The translations under genes were made by a program, and so were the position numbers. This document shows, piece by piece, positions 7,978 through 17,422 of a DNA stretch of 54,001 bases. The stretch lies in assembly GCA_016281355.1 (NCBI GenBank), contig JAEEIL010000020.1, forward strand, positions 1 through 54,001, read 5' to 3'. The notes beneath the pieces are model-generated. The model ran no database searches. It was given only the letters and a program-made list of their open reading frames with translations, and was not told the DNA's origin. Source of the stretch: Elusimicrobiaceae bacterium. Lineage in GTDB: Bacteria > Elusimicrobiota > Elusimicrobia > Elusimicrobiales > Elusimicrobiaceae. Position 1 is the first letter of the stretch, and every line of letters begins with the position of its first letter.

Positions 7978-10900
7978 ATGGCACAAAATATATGTAATAT
8001 TTGCGGAGCGAATTATGAATATAAAAACGGTAAATGGGTGTGTCCCGCTTGCGGAGCGTATAAGCCCGAAGAACTTTCTAACGAAGAAGTTACGCTTTTA
8101 TATAATGCGTCGCAAAAAATAAGGCTCGCGCTGTTTGACGACGCGGAAGAACAGTATAAAGACATTGTATCGAAATACCCTGATAACCCTGACGGTTATT
8201 GGGGACTTGTGCTTGCAAAATACGGTATCAAATACGAACAGGATTACGACGGTAAAATGATCCCGTCCTGTTACGCCGCAAGTTATGAAAGTGTTTTAAC
8301 CGATAAGAATTATCTTAAAGCGATAGAACTCGCAGATAAAGATAATCGCAAGTATTACGAGGAACAAGCAAACAAGATAGAGAAAATCCGCAGAGAGTGG
8401 ATAAATAAGGCAAGCAAAGAAGAGCCTTACGATATTTTTATTTCATATAAAGACACCGAGAAAGAGAACGGCACGGAAAGAACCAAAGACAGTTACGACG
8501 CATTAGAACTTTACACAATGCTGTCTAAACTTGGTTATAGAGTGTTTTACAGCAGAGAATCCTTGAAGGATAAAACGGGCGAAAAATATGAGCCGTACAT
8601 ATTCAATGCGCTTAATACCGCACACATAATGATAGTTTACGGTAGCAAACCCGAATACATAGAATCTACTTGGATTAAAAACGAGTGGATGAGATTTTAT
8701 AAGCGTATCAAACTCGGCAAAAAACAGCCTAATGCGTTGCTCGTAATAAACAACGGTTTTAATCCTGCCGAACTTCCCTCTCCACTTTCCAAAATGCAAA
8801 ATCTTGATAGAAACCGTATTGATTTTTCGAGAGAGTTGGAAAGTTATTGCAAGCGCGTTATTAAAGCGGCAACCACCGTTCTTCCTAAAATCGAGCGTGT
8901 GGAAGTAAAAGCAAAACAAGGCAAAGTCGGTAAGATTGTTAAAATAGAGGCAGTAGAATTAAACAGCAGAACCGTACAAAAAACCGAAATAGTAAGAGAA
9001 GAAGTCGAAAAGCGTGAGATAGGAAACTACACCGTTTCTAAACTTACCGCTAACGCACAAAACGAGCTTAAAATAGCCGAAATGCAATTATCTACCGCTA
9101 ACTTTGACGAAGCGGGAAAGCGATTTAACACGTTCTTATTAAAAAATCCGAAAAACGGACGTGCGCTTACCGGCAAACTTCTTGCCGAAAACAAAAGCAA
9201 GGATTTGGACGGGTTTTCGAGTGTAGGTGTTCAAAATTTTGCCGAATGGAAACTGTTGGAACAAGTTTTATTATTCTCCGAAAAAAGCGTTTCAGGGAAA
9301 ATATTAAAATCGCTGTGCGACGAGATTTTACGCTCATTTAACACGGGCGATTATGGTCGTGCAAGAGACATATATTCGCAGGTGTCGGCTTACGAAGATA
9401 GCGCAGTTACCGAAATGCGTAAATCCGTTTGTGATTTAGCAAAGGGACTTATAGGTAAAAACGACGATACGGCAAAATACTTTATAGACGGGTATCTTTT
9501 ATACGAACAAGACGAAGACAAGTTTTTGTCTCAAATTAGAAACATCGTTGGCATTTCTATTGAAAAAGGCGATTTTAACTTTGCGAAAAAGTATTCCGAA
9601 GACTGGCTGAAATATGAAAACTACGACTTATCGGCAAATTATTCCGCTCTTAAAATCAAATATAAAGTAAAAACGCTAACAGAGTTATTTACCAAAACAG
9701 AAAGCAATAACGCCTATTCAGAAATAGACGAGATTTTACATTGTTTAAATGAAGAATCGGCGGCGGCATGCTTTAAGGATATTTGCGACAGAGTAAATAC
9801 TCTTTTAAGTGCCGATAATTTCGCAAAGCAGGTATATGCCTACATAGACAAGTTCTTCCGATACAACATTAACGGTAGATCAGAAAAGATAAAACAGTTT
9901 TTAACTTTTATTGCGAATAAACCGTCAAAAGAATTCGCTTCCGTATTCGATCTCTTACTTTCTCTTTCAGACTTTAATACGGAAGAATACAGCCTTTACA
10001 CTTTAAAATTTGCTGACAATTCATTAAAGAACGGTGATTTTGACCTTGCCGATAAGTATTACGACAAAGTAAACGAACTGCACGAAACGGCTCTTTCTTG
10101 GGAAGGGAAATTGAAATGCCGTTTAAAAGTCAAAAACGATATAGAATACTCGGCTAATATACAAAACTTAACCGACTTTAAGATTATAGAGAATATTTTG
10201 TCTTTGTCGGAAAACGACGGCAAGCGTTACGAGTTTTTAAGCCGTATTATAGGATACGTTTATTCTGCACTAAAAACGTCTAAAACGGACACGGCAAAAC
10301 TTGTTGCCGTTTTTGAGAATTTGCTTTCTTACGTTCCGAAAGACTTTGACGATAAAATTATCGAGTGGCTGTTTAAGTTTGCACGGTTCTTAAAAAATAA
10401 CGACGAGTTTGATTTAGCAGAAAAACTGTATGCAATAATTATAAATTACGATGCGGAAAACCACGTTGCATATTGGGAAATGTTGCAAGCAAAACTTCGT
10501 TGTAAGGATGAAAACTCGGTTATAAAGCAATATAATCTTATTTCAGACTTCCAAGAGTTCCAAAATGCGCTTGTTGTATCGGCAAAAATAAATTCGGATG
10601 CGTTAAAGCATTATACAAATATCCAACACGAACAAATTAAGTGGATTGAAGAACAAGAAGAATTACAAGTTAAAAATGAGTTAAAAAAACGCAGGGCAAA
10701 AAAACGCAATATTATTATAGCAATAGGTGTAATTGTTGGAATTATAATTGCTTGCACCTGTGTCTTTTGGGGCGTTCAAAGTTATAACCGCAACGAAAGT
10801 AAATTAAGATATAATTCAGTTGATGGGGGACTTTCTGTTCGTGCAGGCAAATATTATACTGCGGAAGAAACGCTTGTTATCCCCTATAAAGTCGATAATA

Positions 10901-13900
10901 AGTTCGTAATTGAAATAAAGGCGTATGCGTTTAAAAACCATACAGAGATAAAGAAAGTAATTTTGCCTATGGCGATAACAAAAATAGGCGACGGAGCTTT
11001 TGAAGGTTGCGTAAATTTAGAAAGCGTTGAATTTAAGGATATATTGGAAGCGAGTGCGAACACACAGGCAAATGCTAATGGAAATAACGGCATAAGTCTG
11101 TTTTCGCCACAAACATTTAACACCGTGAGTTTTGCAACTGTCAACACTACTGATAGTATTAAACTTTCCGTAATCGGAGCAAAAGCGTTTAAGGGGTGTG
11201 AGAAATTACAGACCTTTGAATTAAATTACGGTCTTAAAACAATCGGAGATGAGGCATTTGCAGGGACGGGATTAAAAGAAGTTACTATTCCTAATACAGT
11301 TGCATTTGTTGGCAAAGCCGCTTTTGAAAACTGTAAAGATTTAGTCAATATCGAAGTTGGCGATAAAGATCAAATCTTGCAGACTTGGGATACGGATTGG
11401 AATAAAGGGAATGAGACGAAAGTAAAATATTCGTTCCGTGTATTTTTTAACTATAATGGTGCAGACGTAGAAACAATAATAAACTCCCAACAATTCGTTG
11501 TTTTTGGCAAAACGTATTCTTTTCCTGTGCCTACAAAAACAGGCTATTCATTTGTTGGTTGGTATTTTGGCGACGTAAAATTAACAGACAATAACGGTTT
11601 ATCGCTTAATGTTTGGCATTATCAGGACGGCGGAACTGTAAAAGCTGTATGGGGCAACACTATAGAGTATGCTATCTCTTATAATTTTGGTGGTGGAACA
11701 GTTAAAGAAGCACAAATTCCCAGTGACGCGCTTTTATATAATAATCATTATTACTATATTTATAATACAAATAAAACATGGGAAGAAGCAAAATCGTATT
11801 GTGAAAGTTTAGGCGGGCATTTAGCAACTATTACAAGTAGCGCAGAAAACAATTTCATTGCTACTTATTTAGGTTCAAATTATTATTACATAGGCGGATA
11901 TAAAGATGGTTCAAAGTGGAAATGGGTTACAGGAGAAGAATGGAATTATACTAACTGGAATTCTGGTGAACCGAGTAACCAAAACGGTATTGAAGATAAA
12001 TTAGAATTTTGGACAAATAAAAAATGGAACGATGTTTCAAATGGCGGAACAAATAGACGATTCATCTGTGAATGGGAAACGAGTGATCAAATTATAACAA
12101 CCTATACGATAGAAACAGAAACTTTTGCGTTGCCTGAACTTGCAAAAGAAGGGTATAGTTTTATTGGCTGGACATGGGCGAATAGTGATGTTCCGCAGAA
12201 AAATGTTGTTATTATGAAAGGTTCTTCTGGTAATAAAAAATATATTGCAAATTGGCAAGCAAATGAAAACATTTTGCATTTCGACGCCAACGGCGGTAGC
12301 GGTACGATGGTTGATAAAACGGTTAAGACTGACGCCACAACAACACTACCGACTAACACTTTTACGCGAAGCGGTTATGTTTTCAAGGGCTGGGCAGTAA
12401 GCGAAAACGGAACAAAAGTTTACAATAATGGTGCTTCTTATAAAATGGGGAATAACCCGGAGTACACGCTTTACGCTGTATGGGAAATTGAAATTTATGA
12501 TATAACCTATAATCTTGATGGGGGCATTGTAAGTGGGAATCCATATGGTTATACAATTTATTCAGCAACATTTATTTTAAATAATCCGACAAAAGACGGC
12601 TATACATTTTTAGGGTGGAGCGGTACTGATATTGTTGATAAATCATTTAATGTTACAATTGAACAAGGCTCAGTCGGCAATAGAAATTATTATGCTAATT
12701 TCGGTAAAAATGATAAAAATATTGTTTTGTTAAATATTACCGATAATGGGAATGAGTCCGTAACAGTAAAAGGTTGTGGAAATTCTTATTGTAGGCTACC
12801 TGCTAATACTTTTACTAAGGATGATTATGAATTTAAGGGGTGGAGCTCATCTCAATTCGGGGAAGTCGAATATTACGATAGAGATTTATTTTTCGTCGGA
12901 GAAAACGAAAATTATAACTTATTTGCCGTGTGGGAAGACCGAACAGATTGGATAGCAATATCAACTGCTGAAGAATTTATCAACATAAGAAATGATACAA
13001 CAAAAAAATATTATTTAACAAAAGATATTGACTTAAATGGATATAATTGGGAAACGATAGCGAATTTTAGTGGGATTTTAGATGGTAATGGTAAGGCTGT
13101 TTACAATCTTAATATTGTTAGTCCAAAAGTAATAACAAAATTTGGTCAGGATGGTTATGGTTATCCCGTTTATGAGTTGTCGTATTATTTAGATTTGTTT
13201 TATCAAGGTAATGTTAAAAATTTATCAATAGAATATAATGGCTATTCTTCGAGTTCTTCATATCCTAGAACTGAAAAAAAATATACCACAACATATAAAT
13301 ATTATCTTTATGTTGGTATTGTGTCTGGCGAAAATTGTTACATAATAAATAGGTGTGATGAATTAATAGACAACACGAGTGCAATTATCATTGATAAATC
13401 AATAATGTGTTCAGATGATAATTCTTATGGTAATTATATGTTATACATATATAACAATGATTTCCGTGTTCAAAAAATCAATTCGCACGAAATAGTTGAA
13501 CTAAAACAATGTATGTTTGAAAAACTCGGCTATACGTTTATCGGTTGGACATTGTCTGACGGTGGGGTGGTAAAATATCATGCGGGAGACGAATTTTATA
13601 TCCCAATAGGTAAATCTAATATAACACTTTATCCCGTTTGGCAAGCAAACACCAATGAAGTGATATTTAATGCAAACGGCGGTAACGGAACAATGGCAAG
13701 TCAACAAATGCAAACCGACGTAACCACAGACCTTAATGCAAACACATTTACTAAAATGGGCTATCATTTTATAGGTTGGGCAACTTCCGCTAACGGTACA
13801 GTGGTTTATGAAAACGGCGCGTCTTACACAATGGGGACAAACGCGTCTTACACGCTGTATGCCGTTTGGGAGCAAAACACTAACGAGATCATCTTTAACG

Positions 13901-14112
13901 CCACCAAAGGTAGTGGAACAATGGCAAATCAACAGGCGTTGACCGATACCGTTGTCACGCTTAATCAATGCACTTTCACCGCACCGACAGGGTATTATTT
14001 CGCAGGCTGGTCAGAAGATCCTAACGGGAACGCAGATTATACTGACTGTTCGTCCTTTTCTGTAGGAACAAGCAGTACCTATACGTTATATGCGATTTGG
14101 AAAATGATTTGA
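7978..14112 (+). CDS. Giant membrane-spanning TIR receptor-like protein (LRR, C-type lectin, InlB repeats)
   Basis: 2044 residues. In order: zinc ribbon (C6/C9, C22/C25); helical repeat; TIR domain about 150-300 (DIFISYKDTEKENG..., candidate catalytic E236 in KNEWMRF); TPR-like helices to about 900; a basic stretch KKRRAKKR (903-910) and one membrane helix (about 912-935); then BspA-type LRRs (about 940-1130), InlB/Listeria-Bacteroides repeats, a C-type lectin-like domain (about 1253-1367: SYCESLGGHLATI, WNYTNWNSGEP, RRFICEWE), more InlB repeats, a GLUG-like unit (about 1656-1845: IDLNGYNWE, FSGILDGNGK) and three final InlB repeats ending in YAIWKMI. The positive-inside rule places TIR in the cytoplasm and lectin/LRR outside. 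No sortase motif or second membrane helix is seen. The layout mirrors animal Toll-like receptors, inverted in chain order; that parallel is architectural only. Confidence 0.85.
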   Translation: MAQNICNICGANYEYKNGKWVCPACGAYKPEELSNEEVTLLYNASQKIRLALFDDAEEQYKDIVSKYPDNPDGYWGLVLAKYGIKYEQDYDGKMIPSCYAASYESVLTDKNYLKAIELADKDNRKYYEEQANKIEKIRREWINKASKEEPYDIFISYKDTEKENGTERTKDSYDALELYTMLSKLGYRVFYSRESLKDKTGEKYEPYIFNALNTAHIMIVYGSKPEYIESTWIKNEWMRFYKRIKLGKKQPNALLVINNGFNPAELPSPLSKMQNLDRNRIDFSRELESYCKRVIKAATTVLPKIERVEVKAKQGKVGKIVKIEAVELNSRTVQKTEIVREEVEKREIGNYTVSKLTANAQNELKIAEMQLSTANFDEAGKRFNTFLLKNPKNGRALTGKLLAENKSKDLDGFSSVGVQNFAEWKLLEQVLLFSEKSVSGKILKSLCDEILRSFNTGDYGRARDIYSQVSAYEDSAVTEMRKSVCDLAKGLIGKNDDTAKYFIDGYLLYEQDEDKFLSQIRNIVGISIEKGDFNFAKKYSEDWLKYENYDLSANYSALKIKYKVKTLTELFTKTESNNAYSEIDEILHCLNEESAAACFKDICDRVNTLLSADNFAKQVYAYIDKFFRYNINGRSEKIKQFLTFIANKPSKEFASVFDLLLSLSDFNTEEYSLYTLKFADNSLKNGDFDLADKYYDKVNELHETALSWEGKLKCRLKVKNDIEYSANIQNLTDFKIIENILSLSENDGKRYEFLSRIIGYVYSALKTSKTDTAKLVAVFENLLSYVPKDFDDKIIEWLFKFARFLKNNDEFDLAEKLYAIIINYDAENHVAYWEMLQAKLRCKDENSVIKQYNLISDFQEFQNALVVSAKINSDALKHYTNIQHEQIKWIEEQEELQVKNELKKRRAKKRNIIIAIGVIVGIIIACTCVFWGVQSYNRNESKLRYNSVDGGLSVRAGKYYTAEETLVIPYKVDNKFVIEIKAYAFKNHTEIKKVILPMAITKIGDGAFEGCVNLESVEFKDILEASANTQANANGNNGISLFSPQTFNTVSFATVNTTDSIKLSVIGAKAFKGCEKLQTFELNYGLKTIGDEAFAGTGLKEVTIPNTVAFVGKAAFENCKDLVNIEVGDKDQILQTWDTDWNKGNETKVKYSFRVFFNYNGADVETIINSQQFVVFGKTYSFPVPTKTGYSFVGWYFGDVKLTDNNGLSLNVWHYQDGGTVKAVWGNTIEYAISYNFGGGTVKEAQIPSDALLYNNHYYYIYNTNKTWEEAKSYCESLGGHLATITSSAENNFIATYLGSNYYYIGGYKDGSKWKWVTGEEWNYTNWNSGEPSNQNGIEDKLEFWTNKKWNDVSNGGTNRRFICEWETSDQIITTYTIETETFALPELAKEGYSFIGWTWANSDVPQKNVVIMKGSSGNKKYIANWQANENILHFDANGGSGTMVDKTVKTDATTTLPTNTFTRSGYVFKGWAVSENGTKVYNNGASYKMGNNPEYTLYAVWEIEIYDITYNLDGGIVSGNPYGYTIYSATFILNNPTKDGYTFLGWSGTDIVDKSFNVTIEQGSVGNRNYYANFGKNDKNIVLLNITDNGNESVTVKGCGNSYCRLPANTFTKDDYEFKGWSSSQFGEVEYYDRDLFFVGENENYNLFAVWEDRTDWIAISTAEEFINIRNDTTKKYYLTKDIDLNGYNWETIANFSGILDGNGKAVYNLNIVSPKVITKFGQDGYGYPVYELSYYLDLFYQGNVKNLSIEYNGYSSSSSYPRTEKKYTTTYKYYLYVGIVSGENCYIINRCDELIDNTSAIIIDKSIMCSDDNSYGNYMLYIYNNDFRVQKINSHEIVELKQCMFEKLGYTFIGWTLSDGGVVKYHAGDEFYIPIGKSNITLYPVWQANTNEVIFNANGGNGTMASQQMQTDVTTDLNANTFTKMGYHFIGWATSANGTVVYENGASYTMGTNASYTLYAVWEQNTNEIIFNATKGSGTMANQQALTDTVVTLNQCTFTAPTGYYFAGWSEDPNGNADYTDCSSFSVGTSSTYTLYAIWKMI

Positions 14113-14144
14113 AACAAACAATGAACAGCAAAGGAGAATTTAAT

Positions 14145-14738
14145 ATGAAACAAGGGGTAATACATTTATCTTCAAATTATACAAGAGAAGATTGGAAAAA
14201 ATTGCATTTAACAAGACAAAGTGATTTTAACACTTGGAAGAAGGCTATTAAAATTTTTGACGATAGAATAATGGGATGGTATTTTAATTCAATAGATTTA
14301 TTATCAGATAATGTTTTCAAAAATGGTTTTTCAATTATGGCTATATGTTGTCTTTTAATTGATACTTTTAAACAATTTATGGATGGGGAATTAACGTCTA
14401 ATCCTAATTATAAAAATAGGGGAAATGAATCTAAATATGAGTTTTTTCTGCAACATGAATTAAATGATGTTTTTGACAATTATTCTGCCAGAGTGTTTTA
14501 CAAGTCAATTAGATGTGGCATTTTGCACTCTGCTCAAACTAAAAATGATGCGATTCTTGTTGATATAGGAGATAGAGTGGTGCAAAATGTAAATGGGATG
14601 TTACAGGTGGCGGTTGTACCATTCGTTCAACGATTAAAAGAATATTATACATTATATAAAAACAGGCTTTTAGATGAGAAAGAGCTTGTTTTAAGAAATA
14701 GTTTTATTAAAAAAATGAATGATATTGTGAATAAATAA
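14145..14738 (+). CDS. HEPN-like protein
   Basis: 197 residues, helical. The segment YKSIRCGILHSAQTK contains RX4H (R-C-G-I-L-H), the active-site signature of HEPN-type RNases, within the helix-rich context expected for that fold. I chose ATG 14145 (AAGGAGAATTTAAT upstream) over an earlier in-frame ATG at 14097 that overlaps the giant gene. Base composition is visibly more AT-rich than the neighbouring AAA genes, as is the next gene, so the two look like a cargo cassette placed inside the operon. HEPN proteins are commonly toxins or RNases in conflict systems; the assignment rests on the motif and should be checked by a profile search. Confidence 0.5.
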   Translation: MKQGVIHLSSNYTREDWKKLHLTRQSDFNTWKKAIKIFDDRIMGWYFNSIDLLSDNVFKNGFSIMAICCLLIDTFKQFMDGELTSNPNYKNRGNESKYEFFLQHELNDVFDNYSARVFYKSIRCGILHSAQTKNDAILVDIGDRVVQNVNGMLQVAVVPFVQRLKEYYTLYKNRLLDEKELVLRNSFIKKMNDIVNK

Positions 14739-14760
14739 GAAAATAATTTTAGGATTACAA

Positions 14761-15402
14761 ATGAATTTGCAAATTAATAATAAAAATTTTTTTGAAAATA
14801 TTGCAACTTACATATTAAAAAAGTATTTTAAAAATAAATATTCTGGACTTAAAAGAATGCCTGTTGGACAGGATAAACCTGATTTACAAAGCATTATATC
14901 TAATGTCGGGGTAGAGGTGACATTAATATGTAAGCAGGAATATATTGAGGCTTCGACCATTTTTTCTCAATTAAATGAAATATGTGATAATAAAAAAACA
15001 AAGAAAATTTCCAGAATACAACAATTAGTAGATTATGGGAATGGGTTTATTATTGAAAATTATAGTTTAATTGATATTGAAGGAATACTGGTAGATTCAT
15101 ATAACAAGAAAAGTCAAAAATTAAATAATGGTTATAAAATTTTTGAACGAAACGAATTGTTTTTTATTAACGAATTACAAAATATTGATCAGGATATGTG
15201 CCAGACATTTTTAAAAATAATCAAAGACAATAAAACTAACAGTTTGATGTTTGATACAATTTATATTTTAAATTGTTTTAATAAAAAACTGTTCATTATT
15301 AATTTAAGCGAAAAGGATAAAGGAATCGAATCACTTATAATAAATGATTTGGAAAAAATAGCCAAAAAAGCGAAATATGAATTCGTAAGGAATAACCTAT
15401 GA
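14761..15402 (+). CDS. PD-(D/E)XK nuclease-like protein
   Basis: 213 residues. The N-terminal helix is followed by KPDLQSIISNVGVEVT, which reads as the PD...ExT variant of the PD-(D/E)XK core (D of PDL, E of GVEVT, with Thr in place of the usual Lys). The remainder alternates helices and strands (SLMFDTIYILNCFNKKLFIINLS). The gene is AT-rich like the HEPN-like gene before it, and its stop overlaps the start of the next AAA gene (ATGA), so it is translated as part of the operon. It may be a nuclease effector or an inactive relative. Confidence 0.45.
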   Translation: MNLQINNKNFFENIATYILKKYFKNKYSGLKRMPVGQDKPDLQSIISNVGVEVTLICKQEYIEASTIFSQLNEICDNKKTKKISRIQQLVDYGNGFIIENYSLIDIEGILVDSYNKKSQKLNNGYKIFERNELFFINELQNIDQDMCQTFLKIIKDNKTNSLMFDTIYILNCFNKKLFIINLSEKDKGIESLIINDLEKIAKKAKYEFVRNNL

Positions 15403-16532
15403 ATAATCAACCTAAAATTGAAGCGTTTAAGAGCTTCTACCAACAAGGAAAAGATTTATATAATGCGGGCGATATATCTTCCGCAAGAGATGCGCTTATA
15501 AAGGCGGCGGAACTTGCCAACGATATTTCCGTAAATGCAAACTCCTACGACGTGCGCATGGAATATCATAAAACGGCGGTTAAAATACTTGATTTTGTCA
15601 AAAAATCTTGTGTAAAAACGCCACCGCAAGCCGTTACACCAAATAGTCAGAACGGCGAGCAGGAAGAAAAGCCGCAAGCTGTAAAAGCAGAGAAAAAAAG
15701 CGGTATTACTTTTGCCGATGTTGCGGGGCTTGAAGACGTAAAAGACCAGATACGCTACAAGGTTTTAGAGCCACTTAAGAATCCCGAGCTTGCCGAAATG
15801 TATAAAATCGAGCCGGGCGCGAAGATTCTTCTTTACGGTCCTCCCGGAACGGGCAAGACCTTTATTGCCCGTGCAATCGCAGGCGAAGTGGACGCAGAGT
15901 TTTACGTCGTGAACTGTCAAGACCTTATTTCAAAATATATGGGCGATAGTAGTAAAAAGTTGGACGAACTATTCGACGAGGCGCAGAAGAACGAGCGCGC
16001 TATCATCTTTTTTGACGAGTTCGATTCGGTAGCAAGTAAGCGTGGTGACGGTGGCGACGGCGTTGATGCGGAAATGGCGCGTTTTGTAGCGACTTTTTTA
16101 ACCAAGGTTGACGGCTTTAAGAAGAGTGAAACAAACAAAATGCTTTTGCTTATTGCGGCAACAAACCGTCCGTGGGCGTTAGACAGCGCAATGCTCCGTG
16201 GCGGGCGTTTCGATACGCATATTTACGTCGGAGTTCCCGACCAAACGGCACGTGAGTTTTTGGTTAACAAGGTGTTAAAAGGCTTACCTATGGACGAAGA
16301 CGTTGATTTATCTAAACTTGCGTGGGCTTTGGAAGGTTACGGCGGCGGCGATATTACGGCAATTTGCGGGAAAATTAAACTTTCGGCGTATATGCGTTCA
16401 TTGAAGGTTGGGACACCGCAGAATATTACTCGTGAAGATTGCAACGGTGTTTTAGTATCTTCGCATAATATGATAACAGCGGAAGATATCGAGAAATTTG
16501 AAAAATTTCGCCAAAGCGGTTCGATAGACTAA
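15399..16532 (+). CDS. Vps4-like AAA ATPase with MIT-like N-terminus (second of two)
   Basis: 377 residues. Residues 1-70 form a three-helix MIT-like domain (AFKSFYQQGKDLYNAGDISS..., ARDALIKAAELAND), very like the Vps4 microtubule-interacting-and-transport domain that binds ESCRT-III tails. After a linker comes the AAA module: Walker A GPPGTGKT (147-154), the pore-loop motif SKYMGDS (compare KWMGES in Vps4), Walker B FFDEFDS (D206, E207), sensor-1 ATNRPWALD, and GGRFD. There is one ATPase domain and no membrane segment. It differs clearly from the 406-residue paralogue in the pore loop and N-terminus, so the two may form a hetero-hexamer or serve different polymers. Confidence 0.75.
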   Translation: MNNQPKIEAFKSFYQQGKDLYNAGDISSARDALIKAAELANDISVNANSYDVRMEYHKTAVKILDFVKKSCVKTPPQAVTPNSQNGEQEEKPQAVKAEKKSGITFADVAGLEDVKDQIRYKVLEPLKNPELAEMYKIEPGAKILLYGPPGTGKTFIARAIAGEVDAEFYVVNCQDLISKYMGDSSKKLDELFDEAQKNERAIIFFDEFDSVASKRGDGGDGVDAEMARFVATFLTKVDGFKKSETNKMLLLIAATNRPWALDSAMLRGGRFDTHIYVGVPDQTAREFLVNKVLKGLPMDEDVDLSKLAWALEGYGGGDITAICGKIKLSAYMRSLKVGTPQNITREDCNGVLVSSHNMITAEDIEKFEKFRQSGSID

Positions 16533-16542
16533 AGGAGATAAT

Positions 16543-17331
16543 ATGCAAGAGATTTGTCCTGTTTGCGGTAGCAAAAACTTAAAGATTATTGATGAAAAAG
16601 CAAGAAGATATAATTGCTTATCCTGTGATGAAACGTTTACCCTTGAAGAAAAACCTGTCGTAAAGGAAGTTATACATACCGTCGTTGAAAAGCAGATTGA
16701 AAAGGTTGTTAACGAAAATTATTCCGCAAAAGACATTTATAACAAAAATATAGATAGCATTATGGAAGTTACTGCTTCTTTCGGGGAAGATGAAACAAGC
16801 GGAACAGGTTTTTTTGTTTCTCCAAACGGCTATATGATAACTAACGCACACGTTGTGATAAACGTTAAAAACGGTAAGCCGGTCTTGTGCGACGGGGTTT
16901 CCGTTTGCAAAAGCCGCTCAACCGATTTTTATGATGCCGAAATAGTTTATCTTGATGCAAAAAACGATTTAGCATTATTAAAGATTTTAGAAAAAAACAA
17001 ATATAATTGCGTCTCTTTTGCAAGAAAGAATGTAGAGATAGGCGACAAGATTTTTGCAATCGGTAATAGCCTTGGAGACGGACTTAATTTGCTTGACGGC
17101 ATAGTGGGCGACGTAAACAGAAAATTCAAAGCCACTACCGCATTTCTTTTCAATGCGCTTGTAACTCATGGCTGTTCTGGCGGACCTGTGTTTAATGATA
17201 AAGGTGAAGTTTGCGGAGTAACGGTAGGCGGTGCAAATATTGCCGCAGGAATGAACTTTGCTTTACCACTAGCAATTGTGTTAGATTTTATAAATAAAGT
17301 AAAGAAGGAAAAAGCAATTATAATACTTTAA
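16543..17331 (+). CDS. Zinc ribbon-trypsin-like serine protease
   Basis: 262 residues. The N-terminal zinc ribbon (C5/C8, C25/C28: CPVC...CLSC) matches those of the two TIR proteins upstream. The protease domain (about 70-255) shows the S1C/DegP-type triad: H103 (TNAHVV), D142 (KNDLALLKI) and S212 (GCSGGPVF). There is no PDZ domain, signal peptide or membrane helix, so the protein should be cytosolic, unlike most DegP-family proteases. It ends the rightward array. A regulated cytosolic protease beside TIR proteins suggests proteolytic activation or an effector role. Confidence 0.8.
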   Translation: MQEICPVCGSKNLKIIDEKARRYNCLSCDETFTLEEKPVVKEVIHTVVEKQIEKVVNENYSAKDIYNKNIDSIMEVTASFGEDETSGTGFFVSPNGYMITNAHVVINVKNGKPVLCDGVSVCKSRSTDFYDAEIVYLDAKNDLALLKILEKNKYNCVSFARKNVEIGDKIFAIGNSLGDGLNLLDGIVGDVNRKFKATTAFLFNALVTHGCSGGPVFNDKGEVCGVTVGGANIAAGMNFALPLAIVLDFINKVKKEKAIIIL

Positions 17332-17422
17332 GGAATAATTGTTTTAATCAATTTTCTTATAAATAATCGTTTTACATTTAATGTTGCGGGGATTTGGATG
17401 AAAAACGATGATAGTTTGTTTA

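Noticed and set aside
10884-14000. Several minus-strand frames opposite the giant receptor gene
   Set aside because: Shadows of the real frame; no start signals and no families.
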